A stretch of DNA of 55,248 nucleotides, from assembly GCA_963722815.1 (NCBI GenBank), contig CAVROM010000017.1, forward strand, positions 1-55,248, read 5' to 3'. This document shows positions 8,255-17,577 of this stretch, in pieces. The DNA is from DASQFQ01 sp963722815. GTDB taxonomy: Bacteria; Actinomycetota; Thermoleophilia; Solirubrobacterales; Solirubrobacteraceae. Numbering within the stretch: position 1 is the first letter of the stretch; every line of letters begins with the position of its first letter. Both the position numbers and the translations under genes were made by a program. The notes below the pieces were generated by a model that worked only from the letters and a program-made list of their open reading frames with translations, was not told the origin of the DNA and did no database searches.

Positions 8255-8513
8255 GCCCGCCACCCGGCAGCGGAGCGCCGCCCACCAGCGCCAGCTTCTG
8301 TGTGCGGGTGAGCTGCTTGATGCGCCACTCGAGGCTGCGCGCCGCGCGCTCCGACTCGAGCTGCCACGAGACCGCCAGCTCGACCGGCAGCCGGCGCGCC
8401 GTGTAGCGGCTCGCGCGGCCGGTGTTGTGCGCCGCGACGCGGCGCTCGACGTCGGTGGTCCAGCCGCAGTAGAGCGAGCCGTCGGCGCAGCGCAGGAGGT
8501 AGACGAACGCCAC
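8241..8513 (-). CDS. GIY-YIG nuclease-domain protein (UPF0213/YhbQ-like)
   Basis: The 90-residue protein is a stand-alone GIY-YIG domain. The signature appears as FVYLLRCADGSLYCGWT at residues 3-19, followed by the conserved Arg/His region DVERRVAAHNTGRASRYTARRLPVEL and the catalytic-type Glu in SLEWRIKQL. Length matches the YhbQ/UPF0213 family (80-100 residues), thought to act on DNA or repair intermediates. It overlaps the convergent neighbour's end by 14 bases. Confidence 0.85.
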   Translation of the reverse strand: MAFVYLLRCADGSLYCGWTTDVERRVAAHNTGRASRYTARRLPVELAVSWQLESERAARSLEWRIKQLTRTQKLALVGGAPLPGGGPNSA

Positions 8514-8584
8514 CGGTCCCGGACCCTAGCCGCCCCTTCGGCGCGATCGGGCGCGGCCGGAGCCGCGCCCCATCGCCATGATCG

Positions 8585-10045
8585 CTATGCGCCGACGGTC
8601 GCTCCGACGGCCTGCTCGATGCGCTCGCCGATCTCGGGATCGATGTTCCTCCAGTACTGGAAGGCGCGCGCCAGCACGGCGTCGGAGACGCCGTCCGACA
8701 GGTGCCCGGCCACGTTGGCGACGAGCCGTTCGCGCTGGTCGTCGTCGAGCACCTCGCGCACCTGCGTGCGGGCCTGACCGAAGTCGTCGTCATCCGTCCG
8801 CGGCGTGTACGCCGACCGGACCATGTCGCCGTCGGCCGCCCACAGCCCCGCTTGGTCCGTCGCGGAGGGATCCGCCTTCGGGCCGCCGTAGGAGTTGGGC
8901 GCGTAGACCGGGTCGGCGACGTTCTTCGTCCGCCCCACGCCGTCCTTGCTGTAGCTGTGCACGGGCACGTGGGGTGTGTTGACCGGGATCTGCTTGTAGT
9001 TGACCCCGAGCCGTGCCCGGTGTGCGTCCGCGTAGGAGAAGCCGCGCGCGAGCAGCATCTTGTCGGGGCTGAGCCCGATCCCCGGGACGAGGTTGTTGGG
9101 CTCGAACGCCGCCTGCTCCATCTCGGTGTGGAAGTCGGTCAGGTTGCGGTTGAGCGTCATGGTCCCGACCTTGACCAGCGGGTAGTCGCCGTGCGGCCAG
9201 ACCTTGGTCAGGTCGAACGGGTTGAACCGGTAGGTCCTGGCCTCCTCGAAGGGCATGATCTGCATGTACAGCGTCCAGCGGGGGAAGTCGCCGTCGCGGA
9301 TCGCGTCGAAGAGGTCCTGCCGGTGGTAGTCGGGGCTCTCGCCGGCGATCCGGTCGGCCTCCTCCTGGGTCAGGAAGTCGATGCCCTGGTCGGTCTTGAA
9401 GTGGTACTTGACCCAGAACTTCTCGCCGGTGGCGTTGACCCACATGTAGGTGTGGCTCGAGTAGCCGTTCATGTGCCGGTAGGTCTTGGGGATCCCGCGG
9501 TCGCCCATCAGCCAGGTCACCTGGTGCGAGGACTCGGGTGACAGCGTCCAGAAGTCCCACTGCATGTCGTGGTCGCGCAGGCCGTTGTCGGCGCGGCGCT
9601 TCTGGCTGCGGATGAAGTGCTGGAACTTCATCGGGTCGCGGATGAAGAAGACCGGCGTGTTGTTGCCGACCATGTCGTAGTTGCCCTCGGACGTATAGAA
9701 CTTCAGCGCGAAGCCGCGCGGATCCCGCCACGTGTCGGGGCTGCCGCTCTCGCCGGCCACGGTCGAGAAGCGGGCGAGCATCTCGGTCGTGGCGCCGGGC
9801 TGGAACACGGCGGCCCGGGTGTACGCCGAGACGTCCTCGGTCGTCTCGAACACGCCGAACGCGCCCGATCCCTTGGCGTGCGGCTGACGCTCGGGGATGC
9901 GCTCGCGGTTGAAGTTCGCCATCTGCTCGATCAGGTACTGGTCCTGGAGCAGGATGGGGCCGTCGGGTCCGACGGTGAGGGAGAACTCGTCGCTGGCTAC
10001 GGGGCTGCCGGCGTCGGTCGTCGTGCGGGGTGGCTGGTCGGTCAT
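8585..10045 (-). CDS. katA: Monofunctional haem catalase
   Basis: A 486-residue small-subunit catalase, which disproportionates hydrogen peroxide in the cytoplasm. The distal His is at residue 56 in ERQPHAKGSGAFG and the distal Asn at about 129 in GNNTPVFFIRDP. The proximal haem Tyr is in RGFSYADAHRARLG, at about residue 340. The length fits clade 3 enzymes, which bind NADPH. The ATG at 10045 is preceded by GAGAAGGAGAG. It diverges from the helicase gene across a 160-base gap. No OxyR, Fur-type or CatR gene is adjacent. Confidence 0.95.
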   Translation of the reverse strand: MTDQPPRTTTDAGSPVASDEFSLTVGPDGPILLQDQYLIEQMANFNRERIPERQPHAKGSGAFGVFETTEDVSAYTRAAVFQPGATTEMLARFSTVAGESGSPDTWRDPRGFALKFYTSEGNYDMVGNNTPVFFIRDPMKFQHFIRSQKRRADNGLRDHDMQWDFWTLSPESSHQVTWLMGDRGIPKTYRHMNGYSSHTYMWVNATGEKFWVKYHFKTDQGIDFLTQEEADRIAGESPDYHRQDLFDAIRDGDFPRWTLYMQIMPFEEARTYRFNPFDLTKVWPHGDYPLVKVGTMTLNRNLTDFHTEMEQAAFEPNNLVPGIGLSPDKMLLARGFSYADAHRARLGVNYKQIPVNTPHVPVHSYSKDGVGRTKNVADPVYAPNSYGGPKADPSATDQAGLWAADGDMVRSAYTPRTDDDDFGQARTQVREVLDDDQRERLVANVAGHLSDGVSDAVLARAFQYWRNIDPEIGERIEQAVGATVGA

Positions 10046-10205
10046 GCGCCGCTCTCCTTCTCCTGGTGTCTGCCGGCCGGTTCGATCTTGCGCGGGAAGC
10101 TACCGGTAATCCGGAATCGTTCGACTCTTCATCTCCTTCCAGAACTCGGACCGTCGGCGGCGGGGGGCGAAGTGGACCGGCCGGTGTCCTACGGTGGACT
10201 GGGTC

Positions 10206-12272
10206 ATGACCACCGCCGCCACCGCCATCGACGACCGCGCCGCCGAGCTCCTGCGCGAGCTCGCGGGGCCGGGCGCCGCGTTCCGCGAGCACCAGCTCGA
10301 GGCCGTGCGCGACCTCGTGGTCGAGCGCGCGCGCGTGCTGTGCGTGCAGCGCACGGGTTGGGGCAAGTCGGCGGTCTACTTCCTCGCCACCGCGCTGGGG
10401 CGCGAGGCCGGCGCCGGCCCGACGCTGATCGTCTCGCCGCTGCTGGCACTGATGCGCAACCAGATCGCGGCGGCCGAGCGGATCGGGATCCGCGCGCACA
10501 CGGTCAACTCGACCAACCGCGACGCGTGGGCCGAGGTGCAGGAGCTGCTCGCGCACGACGCCGTCGACGTCCTCCTGATCAGCCCCGAGCGCCTCAACAA
10601 CCCGACCTTCCGCGCCGAGATGCTGCCGCTGTTCGCCGAGCGGGTCGGCCTGCTGGTGGTCGACGAGGCGCACTGCATCTCCGACTGGGGCCACGACTTC
10701 CGGCCCGACTACCGGCGGATCGCCGACATGCTCGAGCGGCTGCCGGAGGGCGTGCCGGTGCTGTGCACGACCGCGACCGCCAACGACCGCGTGGTGACCG
10801 ACGTCGAGGAGCAGCTGAGCGTCGGCCGCGCCGCCGCGCTGCGCACCTACCGCGGGCCGCTCGGGCGCACCAGCCTGCGCTTCGAGGTCGTCGACCTCCC
10901 CGGGCAGGCCGACCGGCTCGCCTGGCTCGTCCAGCACCTGCCGGAGCTGCCGGGCTCGGGGATCGTCTACACACTCACGAAGCGCGACGCCGACCTGGTG
11001 GCGGAGTGGCTGAGCGGCCACGGGATCGCCGCCGAGGCCTACAGCGGGGACAGCGCGACCGAGGCCCGCGTCGAGGTCGAGGAGCGCCTGCTGCGCAACG
11101 ACCTCAAGGCGGTCGTCGCCACCAGCGCGCTGGGGATGGGCTACGACAAGCCCGACCTCGGCTTCGTCGTCCACTACCAGGCGCCCGGCAGCGTCATCTC
11201 CTACTACCAGCAGGTCGGCCGCGCGGGGCGCGCGATCGAGCGCGCCGAGGTCGTGCTGCTGCGCGGGCGGGAGGACCGCCGGATCCAGGACTTCTTCATC
11301 GAGCAGGCGTTCCCGCGCCGCGAGCTGGTCGACCGCGTGCTGGAGCGGATCGCCGACGGCGGCGCGACGACGCAGGCGCTGATGGCCGAGGTCAACCTCG
11401 GCAAGGGCCGGGTCGACGCGATGCTGAAGGTGCTCGACGTCGAGGGCGCGGTGGAGCGCGACGGTTCGACGTGGCACTCGCGCGCGGGCAGCGGCTGGGA
11501 GTACGACGCCGAGCGCTACGAGCGCATCACCGCGCTGCGGCGGCGCGAGCAGGAGGCGATGGCGCAGTACGGGGAGGACGGGCGCTGCCTCATGCGCGCC
11601 CTGCAGGAGGAGCTCGACGACCCCGCGCCGGAGGACTGCGGGCGCTGCTCGGTGTGCGCGGGGCCGCGCTACGCCGGGCCGCTCGACCCGGCGCTGGTGC
11701 GCGAGGCGGCGCTGCACCTGCGCTCGCGCCCGCTGGTGCTCGAGGTCAAGAAGATGGCGCCCGACGCCGAGGGCGCGATGCGCAAGATCCCCGACGGCGT
11801 GCGCGCCGAGGAGGGCCGGGCGCTGGCGCGGCTCGGCGACGGCGGGTGGGACCCGCTCGTGCGCGCCGGCCGCAGCGCGGGTCGCTTCGACGACGAGCTG
11901 GTCGACGCGGCGGCGGAGGTGGTGCGCGCCTGGGGCGTGCGGCCCGCGTGGATCGCTGCGATCCCCTCGCACCGCAGCGGCGAGCTCGTGCCCGGCTTCG
12001 GGCGCGCGCTGGCCGAGCGGCTGGGGATCCCGTTCGCGGACGTGCTCACGCGGGCGACCGACGGCCCGCCCCAGCGCGAGATGGCCAACTCGCACCAGCA
12101 GGTCGCCAACGTGCGCGGTGCGTTCGCGGTCACCGCCGCGCCGCCGCCGGGCGCCGGCCTGCTCGTCGACGACATCCGCTTCAGCGGCTGGACGCTGGCG
12201 ATGGTGGCCGGCCAGCTGCGGGGCAAGGGCGCCGAGGCCGTCTACCCGCTGGCGCTCAGCACGGCCTTCTGA
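10206..12272 (+). CDS. RecQ-like DNA helicase fused to phosphoribosyltransferase-like domain
   Basis: A 688-residue SF2 helicase. The Walker A is RTGWGKS (49-55), the Walker B DEAHCISDWGHDFRPDY begins at 153, motif III is TATAND, and motif VI is QQVGRAGRA. The RecQ C-terminal region follows, with a Cys cluster (RCLM, then DCGRCSVC near residues 465-482) matching the zinc-binding site. No HRDC domain is seen. Instead the C-terminus is phosphoribosyltransferase-like: LVDDIRFSGWTLAM at 653-666 resembles a PRPP-binding loop and WIAAIPSHRSGELVPGFGRALA resembles ComF-type domains. It probably unwinds DNA in repair or recombination; the role of the PRT tail is unknown. The ATG at 10206 is preferred over the GTG at 10194. 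Confidence 0.88.
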   Translation: MTTAATAIDDRAAELLRELAGPGAAFREHQLEAVRDLVVERARVLCVQRTGWGKSAVYFLATALGREAGAGPTLIVSPLLALMRNQIAAAERIGIRAHTVNSTNRDAWAEVQELLAHDAVDVLLISPERLNNPTFRAEMLPLFAERVGLLVVDEAHCISDWGHDFRPDYRRIADMLERLPEGVPVLCTTATANDRVVTDVEEQLSVGRAAALRTYRGPLGRTSLRFEVVDLPGQADRLAWLVQHLPELPGSGIVYTLTKRDADLVAEWLSGHGIAAEAYSGDSATEARVEVEERLLRNDLKAVVATSALGMGYDKPDLGFVVHYQAPGSVISYYQQVGRAGRAIERAEVVLLRGREDRRIQDFFIEQAFPRRELVDRVLERIADGGATTQALMAEVNLGKGRVDAMLKVLDVEGAVERDGSTWHSRAGSGWEYDAERYERITALRRREQEAMAQYGEDGRCLMRALQEELDDPAPEDCGRCSVCAGPRYAGPLDPALVREAALHLRSRPLVLEVKKMAPDAEGAMRKIPDGVRAEEGRALARLGDGGWDPLVRAGRSAGRFDDELVDAAAEVVRAWGVRPAWIAAIPSHRSGELVPGFGRALAERLGIPFADVLTRATDGPPQREMANSHQQVANVRGAFAVTAAPPPGAGLLVDDIRFSGWTLAMVAGQLRGKGAEAVYPLALSTAF

Positions 12273-12414
12273 GGGCCGGCGCGGCGCGGGGTGTGGCGCG
12301 CTCCGCGGGCGGGAACTCAACGGGGTCAGTGGAGGACCTGGTCGACACCCTCACGCGCGGCAACCCGCTCGAGGTCAAGACCGTGCTGGCGTCGGTCGCC
12401 GTCGCGCTCGCGGC

Positions 12415-13059
12415 CTAGCCGCCCAGGAACTTGAGGACTGCGAGCACGCGGCGGTGGTCGCTGTCCGACGGCGGCAGGTCGAGCTTCATGAACACCTGCT
12501 TGACGTGCTTCTCGATCGCGCTGGCCGAGATCCCCAGCTCCATCCCGATGCCGGTGTTGGAGCGGCCCTCGGCCATCAGCGTGATCACCTCGACCTCGCG
12601 CGGGGTCAGCTCCGCGAGCGGGCCGCGGTTGTCGCGGCGGCCGAGCAGCTGGGCGACGACCTCCGGGTCCATCGCCGTGCCGCCGCCGGCAACGCGCTGG
12701 AGCGACTCGGTGAACTGGCGCACGTCGGCGACGCGGTCCTTGAGCAGGTAGCCGACGCCGCCCTCCTCGCTGGCCAGCAGGTCGCCGGCGTAGCTCTCCT
12801 CGACGTACTGGGAGAGGATCAGCACCGGCGTGCCGGGCACGCGCTCGCGCGCCTCGATCGCCGCGCGCACGCCCTCGTCGGTGAACGAGGGAGGGAGCCG
12901 GACGTCGACGAGCGCGAGATCGGGCCGGTGCTCGACGATCGCGTCGACGAGCGCCGGGCCGTTGTCGACGGCCGCGACGATCTCCCACCCGCGGTCGCGC
13001 AGCAGGCGGGTCAGGCCCTCGCGCAGGAGCGTCAGGTCTTCCGCGATGACGATGCGCAT
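12415..13059 (-). CDS. NarL/LuxR-type response regulator
   Basis: A 214-residue response regulator. The receiver domain spans residues 1-120, with phosphoacceptor Asp52 in LALVDVRLPP, the acidic pair at Glu7/Asp8 and Lys in LLKDRV. The DNA-binding LuxR domain lies at about 148-205 (LTPREVEVITLMAEGRSN, IEKHVKQVFMKLDL). It is the second gene of a two-gene operon: its ATG at 13059 lies 28 bases inside the 3' end of the histidine kinase gene, a coupling that fixes the partner. Output genes are unknown. Confidence 0.92.
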   Translation of the reverse strand: MRIVIAEDLTLLREGLTRLLRDRGWEIVAAVDNGPALVDAIVEHRPDLALVDVRLPPSFTDEGVRAAIEARERVPGTPVLILSQYVEESYAGDLLASEEGGVGYLLKDRVADVRQFTESLQRVAGGGTAMDPEVVAQLLGRRDNRGPLAELTPREVEVITLMAEGRSNTGIGMELGISASAIEKHVKQVFMKLDLPPSDSDHRRVLAVLKFLGG

Positions 13060-14252
13060 GGCAGCTCCGCCCGGATCGTGGTCCCGAGGTCGCCGGACTG
13101 CACAGCGAGCCTCCCGTCGAGCGCCTCGACGCGCTGGCGCAGGCCGGTCAGGCCCGCCCCGTCGGGGTCGGCGCCGCCGTCGCCGTCGTCGGCGATCTCC
13201 ACCCGCAGGACCTCGGCGCGGCGGACGATCCGCACGCGCGCGTTCGCGGCGCCGGAGTGCTTGGCGACGTTCGTCAACGCCTCCACCGTGACGAAGTACG
13301 CCGCCGCCTCGGTGGCCGCCGGGAGCCGCTCCTTCAGGTCGACGTCGAGCGCGACCTCGACGGGGTTGCGCGCAGCGATGCTCGAGAGCGCCGGGCCGAG
13401 CCCGCGGTCGGTGAGGATCGCGGGATAGATCCCGCGGGAGAGGTCGCGCAGCTCGGCGATCGCCTTCTTGGCCTCGCTGTGGGCGCCGGTGATCAGCACC
13501 TGCGCGCCCTCGGGGTCGGTCGCGAGCTTCTCCTGGGCCATGCCGAGGTCCATGGCCAGCGCCACCAGACGCGCCTGGGCGCCGTCGTGGAGGTCGCGCT
13601 CGATCCGCTGCAGCTCCGCGGCCTGGGCGTCGACCGCGCCGGCGCGGGTGCGCTCCAGCTCCATCAGGCGGCGGCGCTCGCTGGGGGCGAGCACGCCGCG
13701 GGCGAGCGCCCCGACGCCGTAGCCGGCTGCGCGCGTCAGCGGCGCCGCGACCACCAGCAGCACGAGCCCGATGAGCGTCATCCCGAACGCCTCCGGCAGC
13801 TTGTCGACCGTGAACAGGCCGTAGTCGACGCCGTCTGGGATCGACCAGTACCAGAGCGGCAGGAACACCATCCCGAGCGCCACGCCCCACGCGCAGACGG
13901 CGAGCGTGAAGCCCGCGAGCCCCAGGACCGGGAGCAGGATCAGCAGCCACAGCATGTCCTTCCAGATCGCGGCGTCGCCGATCGCCGTGTGGAGGTAGCC
14001 GAGCATCCCGCGGCGGTGGCTCGGCAGGTAGAGGCTGGGGATCGGCTCGCGCAGCAGCCAGCCCGCGCGCCGCCGCTCGCCGGCCGCGAAGAACTTCGTC
14101 GACGCGACGGTGGCGATCAGGATCGGCACGCCGACCCAGACGATCAGCAGCGAGACGCCGACCGACAGCATCGTCACGAAGAAGACGAAGGTGAAGATCC
14201 CCACCGGGAAGGAGGCGAGGAGGTAGAGGTTGCTGCGCCAGACGCTCGGCAT
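13032..14252 (-). CDS. Membrane sensor histidine kinase (HisKA_3 type)
   Basis: A 406-residue kinase. The N-terminal half holds a sensor region with about four to six membrane helices (residues 9-50, 100-135, 155-175) and no large extracellular domain, typical of actinobacterial kinases with a DUF1707/PspC-like membrane sensor. The dimerisation helix has the phosphorylatable His222 in RIERDLHDGAQARLVAL. The HATPase region follows, with an N-box in VEALTNVAKHSGA and a G-box near DPDGAGLTGLRQRVEALDG. It partners the response regulator that overlaps its end. The signal is probably envelope stress, judging only by architecture. Confidence 0.9.
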   Translation of the reverse strand: MPSVWRSNLYLLASFPVGIFTFVFFVTMLSVGVSLLIVWVGVPILIATVASTKFFAAGERRRAGWLLREPIPSLYLPSHRRGMLGYLHTAIGDAAIWKDMLWLLILLPVLGLAGFTLAVCAWGVALGMVFLPLWYWSIPDGVDYGLFTVDKLPEAFGMTLIGLVLLVVAAPLTRAAGYGVGALARGVLAPSERRRLMELERTRAGAVDAQAAELQRIERDLHDGAQARLVALAMDLGMAQEKLATDPEGAQVLITGAHSEAKKAIAELRDLSRGIYPAILTDRGLGPALSSIAARNPVEVALDVDLKERLPAATEAAAYFVTVEALTNVAKHSGAANARVRIVRRAEVLRVEIADDGDGGADPDGAGLTGLRQRVEALDGRLAVQSGDLGTTIRAELPCASSSRKT

Positions 14253-14410
14253 CGGATCGCGACTCTACGGGCGGCCGCGCGCCCTTTCCATGGGGCGGGC
14301 CGAACGCGCCGCTGGGGAGAACCTCACCGCCGCGGCGACGGATTCCGCAGTAGCGAGGCCGTGGCCTGGGTACGGTGACAGCGAGCCCACCGAGGAGGAG
14401 ACCTTTCACG

Positions 14411-15913
14411 ATGACCAACCTGGCCAAGATCGCGACGGAGACCGCTGAGCGGATTCCGGACGGCATCGCCTACAAGCTGGACGACACGGAGGTCAACTGG
14501 CAGGCCGTAGCCGAGGGCAGCGCGCGGGTGGCCGGGCTCCTGAAGGCGAAGGGCTTCGAGCCCGGCGACCGTGTCGGGGTCATGCTGCCGAACGTCCCGT
14601 ACTTCCCGATCGCCTACTACGGCATCCTGCGCGCGGGCGGCACCGTGGTGCCGATGAACGTGCTGCTCAAGGGCCGCGAGGTCAAGTTCTATCTCGAGGA
14701 TCCCGGCGCCAAGCTGGTCTTCGCCTGGCACGACTTCGCCGAGGCCGCCGAGAAGGGCGCCGAGGACGCCGGCGCCGAGGTCATCCCGGTCAAGCCGGGC
14801 GAGTTCGAGAAGCTGCTCGGCGACGCCGAGCCGGAGCGCGAGGTCGCCGACCGCGACGGCGACGACACCGCGGTGATCCTCTACACGTCGGGCACCACCG
14901 GCCAGCCCAAGGGCGCCGAGTTGACCCACGACAACATGCTCTCCAACGCGAAGGCGTCGCAGCGGCTGTTCGGGCTGGCCGAGGACGATGTCGTGCTCGG
15001 GGCGCTGCCGCTGTTCCATTCGTTCGGGCAGACCTGCTGCATGAACGCGTGCGCGGTGTCGGGCGCGACGATGACGTTCATCCCGCGCTTCGACCCGGAG
15101 AAGGCGCTGGAGATCATCGAGCGCGACGAGGTGACGCTGTTCGCCGGCGTGCCGACGATGTACAACGCGATGCTCAACAGCGACGCGCGCGAGAAGTTCG
15201 ACCATTCCTCGCTCAAGCTCTGCGCGTCGGGCGGCTCGGCGATGCCCGGCGAGCTCATGCGCGGGTTCGAGAAGGCGTTCGACTGCAAGATCCTCGAGGG
15301 CTACGGGCTCTCCGAGACCTCACCGGTCGCCTCCTTCAACCACCCCGACAAGGAGCGCAAGGTCGGCTCGATCGGCACGCCGATCGAGGGCGTCGAGATG
15401 AAGCTGGTGGACGACGACGGCAACGACGTCGAGCCGGGCGAGGTCGGCGAGATCGCCATCAAGGGCCTCAACGTCATGAAGGGCTACTGGAACAAGCCCG
15501 AGGAGACCGACGAGGCGATCGTCGACGGCTGGTTCCTCTCCGGCGACATGGGCAAGGTCGACGAAGACGGCTACTTCTTCATCGTCGACCGCAAGAAGGA
15601 GCTGATCATCCGCGGCGGCTACAACGTCTACCCGCGCGAGATCGAGGAGGTCCTCTACGAGCACGAGGGCGTGCTCGAGGCGGCCGTCATCGGCGTCCCC
15701 GACGACTCGATGGGCGAGGAGGTCGGCGCCGCCGTGGTCCTCAAGCAGGGCCAGGACGTCTCCGCCGACGACCTCAAGGCCTACGTCAAGGAAGAGGTCG
15801 CCAACTACAAGTACCCGCGCAAGATCTGGTTCGTCGACGAGCTCCCCAAGGGCCCGACGGGCAAGATCCTCAAGCGCGAGATCGAAGTGCCGGAGGAGGC
15901 CAAGACCTCCTGA
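14411..15913 (+). CDS. fadD: AMP-dependent acyl-CoA synthetase (long-chain fatty acid--CoA ligase)
   Basis: A 500-residue ANL-superfamily ligase that activates a carboxylic acid to its CoA thioester through an acyl-AMP. The AMP-binding P-loop is LYTSGTTGQPKG near residues 157-168. Motif A5 is GYGLSETSPV, and the later motifs GWFLSGDMG and IIRGGYNVYPREIEE are intact. The catalytic Lys is in GPTGKILKRE near the C-terminus. A GAGGAGAC ribosome-binding site precedes the ATG at 14411. Its TGA overlaps the ATG of the PHA synthase gene (TGATG), so it is the first gene of a coupled four-gene operon and may supply acyl-CoA to it. Chain-length preference is not readable. Confidence 0.9.
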   Translation: MTNLAKIATETAERIPDGIAYKLDDTEVNWQAVAEGSARVAGLLKAKGFEPGDRVGVMLPNVPYFPIAYYGILRAGGTVVPMNVLLKGREVKFYLEDPGAKLVFAWHDFAEAAEKGAEDAGAEVIPVKPGEFEKLLGDAEPEREVADRDGDDTAVILYTSGTTGQPKGAELTHDNMLSNAKASQRLFGLAEDDVVLGALPLFHSFGQTCCMNACAVSGATMTFIPRFDPEKALEIIERDEVTLFAGVPTMYNAMLNSDAREKFDHSSLKLCASGGSAMPGELMRGFEKAFDCKILEGYGLSETSPVASFNHPDKERKVGSIGTPIEGVEMKLVDDDGNDVEPGEVGEIAIKGLNVMKGYWNKPEETDEAIVDGWFLSGDMGKVDEDGYFFIVDRKKELIIRGGYNVYPREIEEVLYEHEGVLEAAVIGVPDDSMGEEVGAAVVLKQGQDVSADDLKAYVKEEVANYKYPRKIWFVDELPKGPTGKILKREIEVPEEAKTS

Positions 15914-17577
15914 TGGCCGACCGTTCCGCGACCCTCGACACGCTCCTGGCCGACGCCGGCGGCGGTGCCACCCGCCGCTGGTTCCCCGGGGTCGCGGGGG
16001 CGAAGCTCGCGGCCCGCCTCGCCACCCGGCCGTGGAAGGTCGCGCGCCGCGGCGCGGGCTACGGCGCCGAGCTGGCCAAGATCACGATCGGCCAGTCCGA
16101 CGTCGCGCCCTCGAAGAAGGACCGCCGCTTCAAGGACGACGCCTGGAGGGGGAATCCGGCGTTCCGCCGGCTCGCCCAGGTCTACCTGGCGGCCGGGAAG
16201 ACGGTCGACGATCTGATCTCCGACGCCGGCCTCGACGAGCGCGCCGAGCGGCGGGTGCGCTTCAGCGCCGAGAACGTCCTCGACGCGCTGGCGCCGACGA
16301 ACTTCCCGGCGCTCAACCCGGCCGCGCTGAAGGCGACGCTCGACACCGGCGGGCGGAACCTGGTCCAGGGGAGCGCGAACCTGGTGCACGACCTGCGCAA
16401 GCCGCCGCACATCCCGGCGATGGTCGACACGAAGGCGTTCACCGTCGGCGAGGACCTCGCGGTCACGCCCGGCGCGGTGGTGCTGCGGACCGAGCTGTTC
16501 GAGCTCATCCAGTACGAGCCGAGCACGAAGAAGGTGCGCGAGACGCCGCTGCTGCTCGTCCCGCCGATGATCAACAAGTTCTATATCGCCGACGTCGCGC
16601 CGGGCCGGAGCATGCTCGAGTACTTCGTCGGCTCCGGCCAGCAGTGCTTCACGATTTCCTGGCGCAACCCGGACGAGCGCCACGCCGAGTGGGGGCTCGA
16701 CGACTACGTCTCCGCGGTGATCGAGGGGCTGGAGGCGGTCGAGGCGATCACCGGCTCCCCGAAGTCGCACGTGATGGGGCTGTGCGCGGGCGGGATCACC
16801 GCGAGCTGCGCGGTCGGGCACCTGGCCGCGATCGGCGAGCTCGAGCGGATCGCCGGCCTGACGCTCGGCGTGTGCGTGCTCGACAACGAGAACGCCGGCA
16901 CGATCGGCGCGCTCGTCGACAACCCGACCGCCGCCGCATCGGTCGCCGAGTCGCAGCGCAAGGGCTACCTCGACGGCCGCGCGCTCGCGGGCGTGTTCGC
17001 GTGGCTGCGCCCCAACGACCTGGTGTGGAACTACTGGGTCAACAACTACCTGCTGGGCAAGGACCCGCCGGCCTTCGACGTCCTCTACTGGAACGGCGAC
17101 TCGACGAACCTGCCCGCCGGCCTGCACCGCGACTTCATGGAGCTCTCGCTCGCCAACGACCTCGTGCGTCCGGGCGAGCGCGAGGTGCTGGGCACGCCGA
17201 TCGACCTGTCGCAGATCACGGTCGACTCGTACCAGGTGGCCGGCATCGCCGACCACATCACGCCATGGCAGAGCAACTACCGCTCGACGCAGCTGCTGGG
17301 CTCCGATCCCCGCTTCGTGCTCTCCACCAGCGGGCATATCGCGTCGCTCGTCAACCCGCCGGGCAACGAGAAGGCCAGCTACCAGGTGAACGAGAAGAAC
17401 CCGCCCGACGCGGAGACGTGGCTGCGCGAGGCGACGCAGCACAAGGGCACATGGTGGGACGACTACGTGGCGTGGCTGGGCGAGCGCTCCGGCGCGGAGA
17501 AGCCGGCGCGCAAGCGGCTGGGCGGCAAGGGCTACAAGCCGCTCGACCCCGCGCCCGGCACCTACGTGCTGGCCTGA
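15913..17577 (+). CDS. phaC: Poly(3-hydroxyalkanoate) synthase-type protein
   Basis: A 554-residue alpha/beta-hydrolase-fold polymerase of the PhaC type, joining hydroxyacyl-CoA units into polyester. The lipase-like box GLCAGG carries the nucleophile Cys291, with Asp447 in GIADHITPW and His475 in STSGHIASLVNPP, the complete Cys-Asp-His triad. The family Trp block NDLVWNYWVNNYLLG and the segment WRNPDERHAEWGLDDYV are present. The length suits class I/II enzymes, which need no PhaE or PhaR subunit. It sits between an acyl-CoA ligase and an alpha/beta hydrolase with overlapping stop/start codons. No phasin, PhaA or PhaB gene is visible here, so the monomer source is inferred to be beta-oxidation. 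Confidence 0.9.
   Translation: MADRSATLDTLLADAGGGATRRWFPGVAGAKLAARLATRPWKVARRGAGYGAELAKITIGQSDVAPSKKDRRFKDDAWRGNPAFRRLAQVYLAAGKTVDDLISDAGLDERAERRVRFSAENVLDALAPTNFPALNPAALKATLDTGGRNLVQGSANLVHDLRKPPHIPAMVDTKAFTVGEDLAVTPGAVVLRTELFELIQYEPSTKKVRETPLLLVPPMINKFYIADVAPGRSMLEYFVGSGQQCFTISWRNPDERHAEWGLDDYVSAVIEGLEAVEAITGSPKSHVMGLCAGGITASCAVGHLAAIGELERIAGLTLGVCVLDNENAGTIGALVDNPTAAASVAESQRKGYLDGRALAGVFAWLRPNDLVWNYWVNNYLLGKDPPAFDVLYWNGDSTNLPAGLHRDFMELSLANDLVRPGEREVLGTPIDLSQITVDSYQVAGIADHITPWQSNYRSTQLLGSDPRFVLSTSGHIASLVNPPGNEKASYQVNEKNPPDAETWLREATQHKGTWWDDYVAWLGERSGAEKPARKRLGGKGYKPLDPAPGTYVLA

Noticed and set aside
8790..12320. 1176-codon minus-strand open frame opposite the helicase and catalase
   Set aside because: It is antisense or out of frame to the convincing recQ-like and katA genes, with low-complexity Arg/Ala/Gly-rich sequence typical of high-GC shadow frames.
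12300..12418. Short plus-strand coding tail between the helicase stop and the response regulator
   Set aside because: It is merely the end of a long shadow frame, without its own start, ribosome-binding site or recognisable protein.
13257..14378. 373-codon plus-strand frame opposite the histidine kinase
   Set aside because: It is antisense to a well-supported HisKA_3 kinase and has Arg/Gly/Asp-rich shadow composition.
15049..17577. Single 842-codon frame appearing to fuse the ligase region to PhaC
   Set aside because: Its first 288 codons are out-of-frame shadow of the ligase. The true phaC start is the ATG at 15913 overlapping the ligase stop.
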